In this document: in pieces, positions 5,525 to 7,732 of the stretch
Position numbering within the stretch: position 1 is the stretch's first letter
Layout of the letters: every line of letters starts with the position of its first letter
NCBI GenBank assembly: GCA_017432405.1
Contig: JAFRJF010000072.1
Coordinates: 1-7,732 of the forward strand
DNA length: 7,732 nt
Direction of reading: 5' to 3'
From: Clostridia bacterium
Lineage (GTDB): Bacteria > Bacillota_A > Clostridia > Christensenellales > Aristaeellaceae
Made by a program: the position numbers and the translations under genes
Notes under the pieces: generated by a model
What the model was told of the DNA's origin: nothing
Database searches by the model: none
The model's input: the letters and a program-made list of their open reading frames with translations, nothing else

Positions 5525-7732
5525 ATGAAGCTATCCTTCTCAATCCAATACTGGAAATCCCTCTCCTGGCCCGAGGCCCTCTCGGCGGCCATCGACGCGA
5601 AGCTCGCGGGCGTGGAGCTGTTTGACGTGAACGGCCCCGCCTTTGCAGGCAAGGACAGCCCCACCAATCCCGAGCTGGCCGCCGCCACGCGGCGGAGCCT
5701 GACCAACCGGGGCCTCTGCCTGCCCTGTGTGGACAGCGTGGGCGACTTCACTGACCAGGGCTTTGCCGAAGAGCTGGCCGAGTGCGTACAGGTGGCCGTG
5801 AACCTGGGCGCGCCCTATGTGGGCGTGCACACCGACTCGGACAACCAGGCCGCCTGCGTGGAGCGCATGTCCACCCTGCTGGCGGTCGTGGGCGACGCCC
5901 CCGTCACACTGCTGATCGAGACCACCGGCGTCTACGCGGACACCGCCCGGCTGCGCGACCTGCTGAACCGCTTTGCCGATGACCGGCTGGCGGCACTGTG
6001 GAACATGCATTCCACCTGCGTCTTCGGCGAGGACGCCGAGGCCACCATCACCAACCTGGGCGCCTATGTGCGCCACGTGCACATCCACGACTTCCGCCGG
6101 GAGGGCGAGATCTTCGTGCCCGAGCTGGTGGGTGAGGGCAGCCTGCCCATGCGGGATTTGATGAACGCGCTGCGCTCGGTCAACTATGACGGCTTCATCT
6201 CGCTGCAGTGGAACCCGGACTGGATCGACGGCCTCTCGGACATCGAGATCCTGCTGACCCACTTCGCCAGCTGCATGTCCCGCTTCGAGGGCACCCGCCT
6301 GGGCCGCAAGCACCTGTACTGGAACAACCGCCACACCGGCCGCTGCGTCTGGAAGAAGGAGGCCCTGATCGACAAGACCTTCCCCCAGGTGCTGGACACG
6401 ATGGTGGAAAACTTCCCCGACCAGCAGGCCATCCGCTTCACCACGCTGGACTACACCCGCACCTACAGCCAGTTCCGGGACGATGTGGACGAGTTCGCCC
6501 GGGTGCTGGTCAGCCTGGGCGTGCGGGCGGGCAGCAAGGTGACCATCTGGGCCACCAACGTGCCCCAGTGGTTCTTGACCTTCTGGGCCACCACCAAGAT
6601 CGGCGCGGTGCTGGTGACGATGAATACCGCCTATAAAATCCACGAGGCGGAATACCTGCTGCGCCAATCGGACACCCACACCCTGGTGATGATCGAGGGC
6701 TACCGGGATTCCAATTACCGGCAGATCATGAACGAGCTGTGCCCGGAGCTGGCTGAAAACAAGCCCGGACAGCCGCTGCACGCCCGCCGGCTGCCCTTCC
6801 TGCGCAACGTGATCACCGTGGGCTTTAGGATGCCCGGAGCCCTGACCTGGGAGGAATCGCTGGAGTATGCCGCCCGGACCCCCATCCAGGAGATCCGCCG
6901 CATGGCCGCCGCCGTGGACGTGAACGACGTGTGCAACATGCAGTACACCTCCGGCACCACCGGCTTCCCCAAGGGCGTGATGCTGACCCACTACAACATC
7001 GTCAACGACGGCAAGATGATCGGCGACGGCATGGACCTGTCCACCGCCGACCGCATGATGATCCAGGTGCCCATGTTCCACTGCTTCGGCATGGTGCTGG
7101 CCATGACCGCCACCATGACCCACGGCGGAACGATACTGCCCCTGCCCTACTTCAGCCCGAAGTCGTCCCTGGCCTGCATCCACAACGAGCACATCACCGC
7201 CTTCCACGGCGTGCCCACGATGTTCATCGCCATGCTGGGCCACCCGGACTTTGAAAAAACCGACTTCAGCCACATGCGCACCGGCATCATGGCCGGCAGT
7301 CCCTGCCCCATCGCCGTAATGCGGGACGTGGTGGAGAAGATGCACATGCCCGAGATCGTCATCGTCTACGGCCAGACCGAGGCCAGCCCCGGCTGCACCA
7401 TGAGCCGCACCACCGACCCGCTGGAGGTGCGCGTGGCCACCGTGGGCAGCGCCTTCCCGGAGATCGAGTGCAAGATCGTGGACCCGGAGACCGGCGAGGA
7501 CTGCCCCGACGAGGTGATCGGCGAGTTCGTGGCCCGGGGCTACAACATCATGAAGGGCTACTACAAGATGCCCAAGGCCACCGCCGCCGCCATCGATAAG
7601 GACGGCTGGCTGCACACCGGCGACCTGGCCTGCCGCACCCCCGAGGGCAACTACCGCATCACCGGCAGGCTCAAGGACATGATCATCCGCGGCGGCGAGA
7701 ACATCTACCCCAAGGAGATCGAGGAATTCATC
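5525..7732 (+). CDS. TIM-barrel (sugar isomerase-like) / acyl-CoA synthetase fusion, runs off window
   Basis: One frame stays open for 736 codons from ATG 5525 to the last base. Residues 1-255 resemble the sugar phosphate isomerase/epimerase (xylose-isomerase-like) TIM barrel: LLIETTG (129-135), LWNMHS (158-163), HVHIHDF (184-190) and GFISLQWN (223-230). The usual metal ligands are partly changed (N160 for Asp, Q228 for Glu). From about 262 an acyl-CoA synthetase of the AMP-forming superfamily begins. It has the P-loop YTSGTTGFPKG (474-484), YGQTEAS (615-621), GWLHTGDLA (694-702) and RLKDMIIRGGENIYPKEIEE (715-734). The core is intact, so a carboxylic acid is probably activated to acyl-AMP and then acyl-CoA. 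The C-terminal domain with its lysine lies beyond the window. GAGGAGG (5512-5518) lies 6 nt upstream inside the end of the LeuA-like gene. No stop or internal start with a good ribosome site separates the domains. Confidence 0.92.
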   Translation, partial: MKLSFSIQYWKSLSWPEALSAAIDAKLAGVELFDVNGPAFAGKDSPTNPELAAATRRSLTNRGLCLPCVDSVGDFTDQGFAEELAECVQVAVNLGAPYVGVHTDSDNQAACVERMSTLLAVVGDAPVTLLIETTGVYADTARLRDLLNRFADDRLAALWNMHSTCVFGEDAEATITNLGAYVRHVHIHDFRREGEIFVPELVGEGSLPMRDLMNALRSVNYDGFISLQWNPDWIDGLSDIEILLTHFASCMSRFEGTRLGRKHLYWNNRHTGRCVWKKEALIDKTFPQVLDTMVENFPDQQAIRFTTLDYTRTYSQFRDDVDEFARVLVSLGVRAGSKVTIWATNVPQWFLTFWATTKIGAVLVTMNTAYKIHEAEYLLRQSDTHTLVMIEGYRDSNYRQIMNELCPELAENKPGQPLHARRLPFLRNVITVGFRMPGALTWEESLEYAARTPIQEIRRMAAAVDVNDVCNMQYTSGTTGFPKGVMLTHYNIVNDGKMIGDGMDLSTADRMMIQVPMFHCFGMVLAMTATMTHGGTILPLPYFSPKSSLACIHNEHITAFHGVPTMFIAMLGHPDFEKTDFSHMRTGIMAGSPCPIAVMRDVVEKMHMPEIVIVYGQTEASPGCTMSRTTDPLEVRVATVGSAFPEIECKIVDPETGEDCPDEVIGEFVARGYNIMKGYYKMPKATAAAIDKDGWLHTGDLACRTPEGNYRITGRLKDMIIRGGENIYPKEIEEFI

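Noticed and set aside
3763..5751. 662-codon minus-strand open frame
   Set aside because: It lies opposite the T-box and the LeuA-like gene, is His/Gly/Gln/Val-rich with no motifs, and is a shadow produced by strong GC-ending codon use.
5782..7254. Short plus-strand frames of 62-142 codons inside the fusion gene
   Set aside because: They are out-of-frame readings of the continuous TIM-barrel/ligase frame and are Pro/Arg/His-rich without family motifs.
5540..7615. 691-codon minus-strand open frame opposite the fusion gene
   Set aside because: Its composition is repetitive His/Gly/Val, and the opposite strand carries clear AMP-ligase motifs. It is a shadow.

Overview
The window looks like chromosomal DNA of a high-GC Firmicute, most likely an uncultured-type Clostridia lineage. 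Three things suggest this: a canonical tRNA-sensing T-box leader, strong AGGAGG-type ribosome binding sites with several GTG starts, and a VanZ-family protein. GC-ending codons dominate, especially in the right half. The genus cannot be fixed from the sequence.

Left end (1-1200). Two 121-bp, nearly identical direct repeats sit 138 bp apart just downstream of a minus-strand tRNA-Arg(CCT) gene. Each repeat carries a copy of the last 15 nt of that tRNA and a long perfect hairpin. The tRNA has its own strong promoter (TTGACA-N17-CATAAT). A plus-strand VanZ-family membrane protein gene follows, then a frameshifted remnant of a coding sequence. A 22-bp perfect hairpin then separates it from a convergent minus-strand operon.

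Middle (1193-3760). A three-gene minus-strand operon is tightly packed (4-bp GTGA overlap, then a 17-bp gap). It encodes a membrane-anchored or secreted beta-rich protein, a secreted cysteine-rich protein built from two tandem copies of one unit, and a two-TM protein with a C-terminal domain probably in the cytoplasm. No named family was recognised for any of the three. Its candidate promoter lies back to back with that of the rightward operon, and the two -35 boxes form a short inverted repeat.

Right (3726-7732). The rightward operon starts with a T-box riboswitch (stem I, stem III, antiterminator with a TGGTACC bulge, and an intrinsic terminator with six T). The best specifier reading is CTC (Leu), with GTC (Val) as the main alternative. 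The first gene encodes a 2-isopropylmalate synthase (LeuA) homologue with an intact C-terminal LeuA regulatory domain, but its catalytic metal site (HxHND) is replaced. The second gene is open for 736 codons to the window edge. It is a fusion of an N-terminal sugar-phosphate-isomerase-type TIM barrel to a C-terminal acyl-CoA synthetase/AMP ligase. I infer an amino-acid-responsive operon for an uncharacterised carboxylate-activating pathway. This is the most interesting part of the window.
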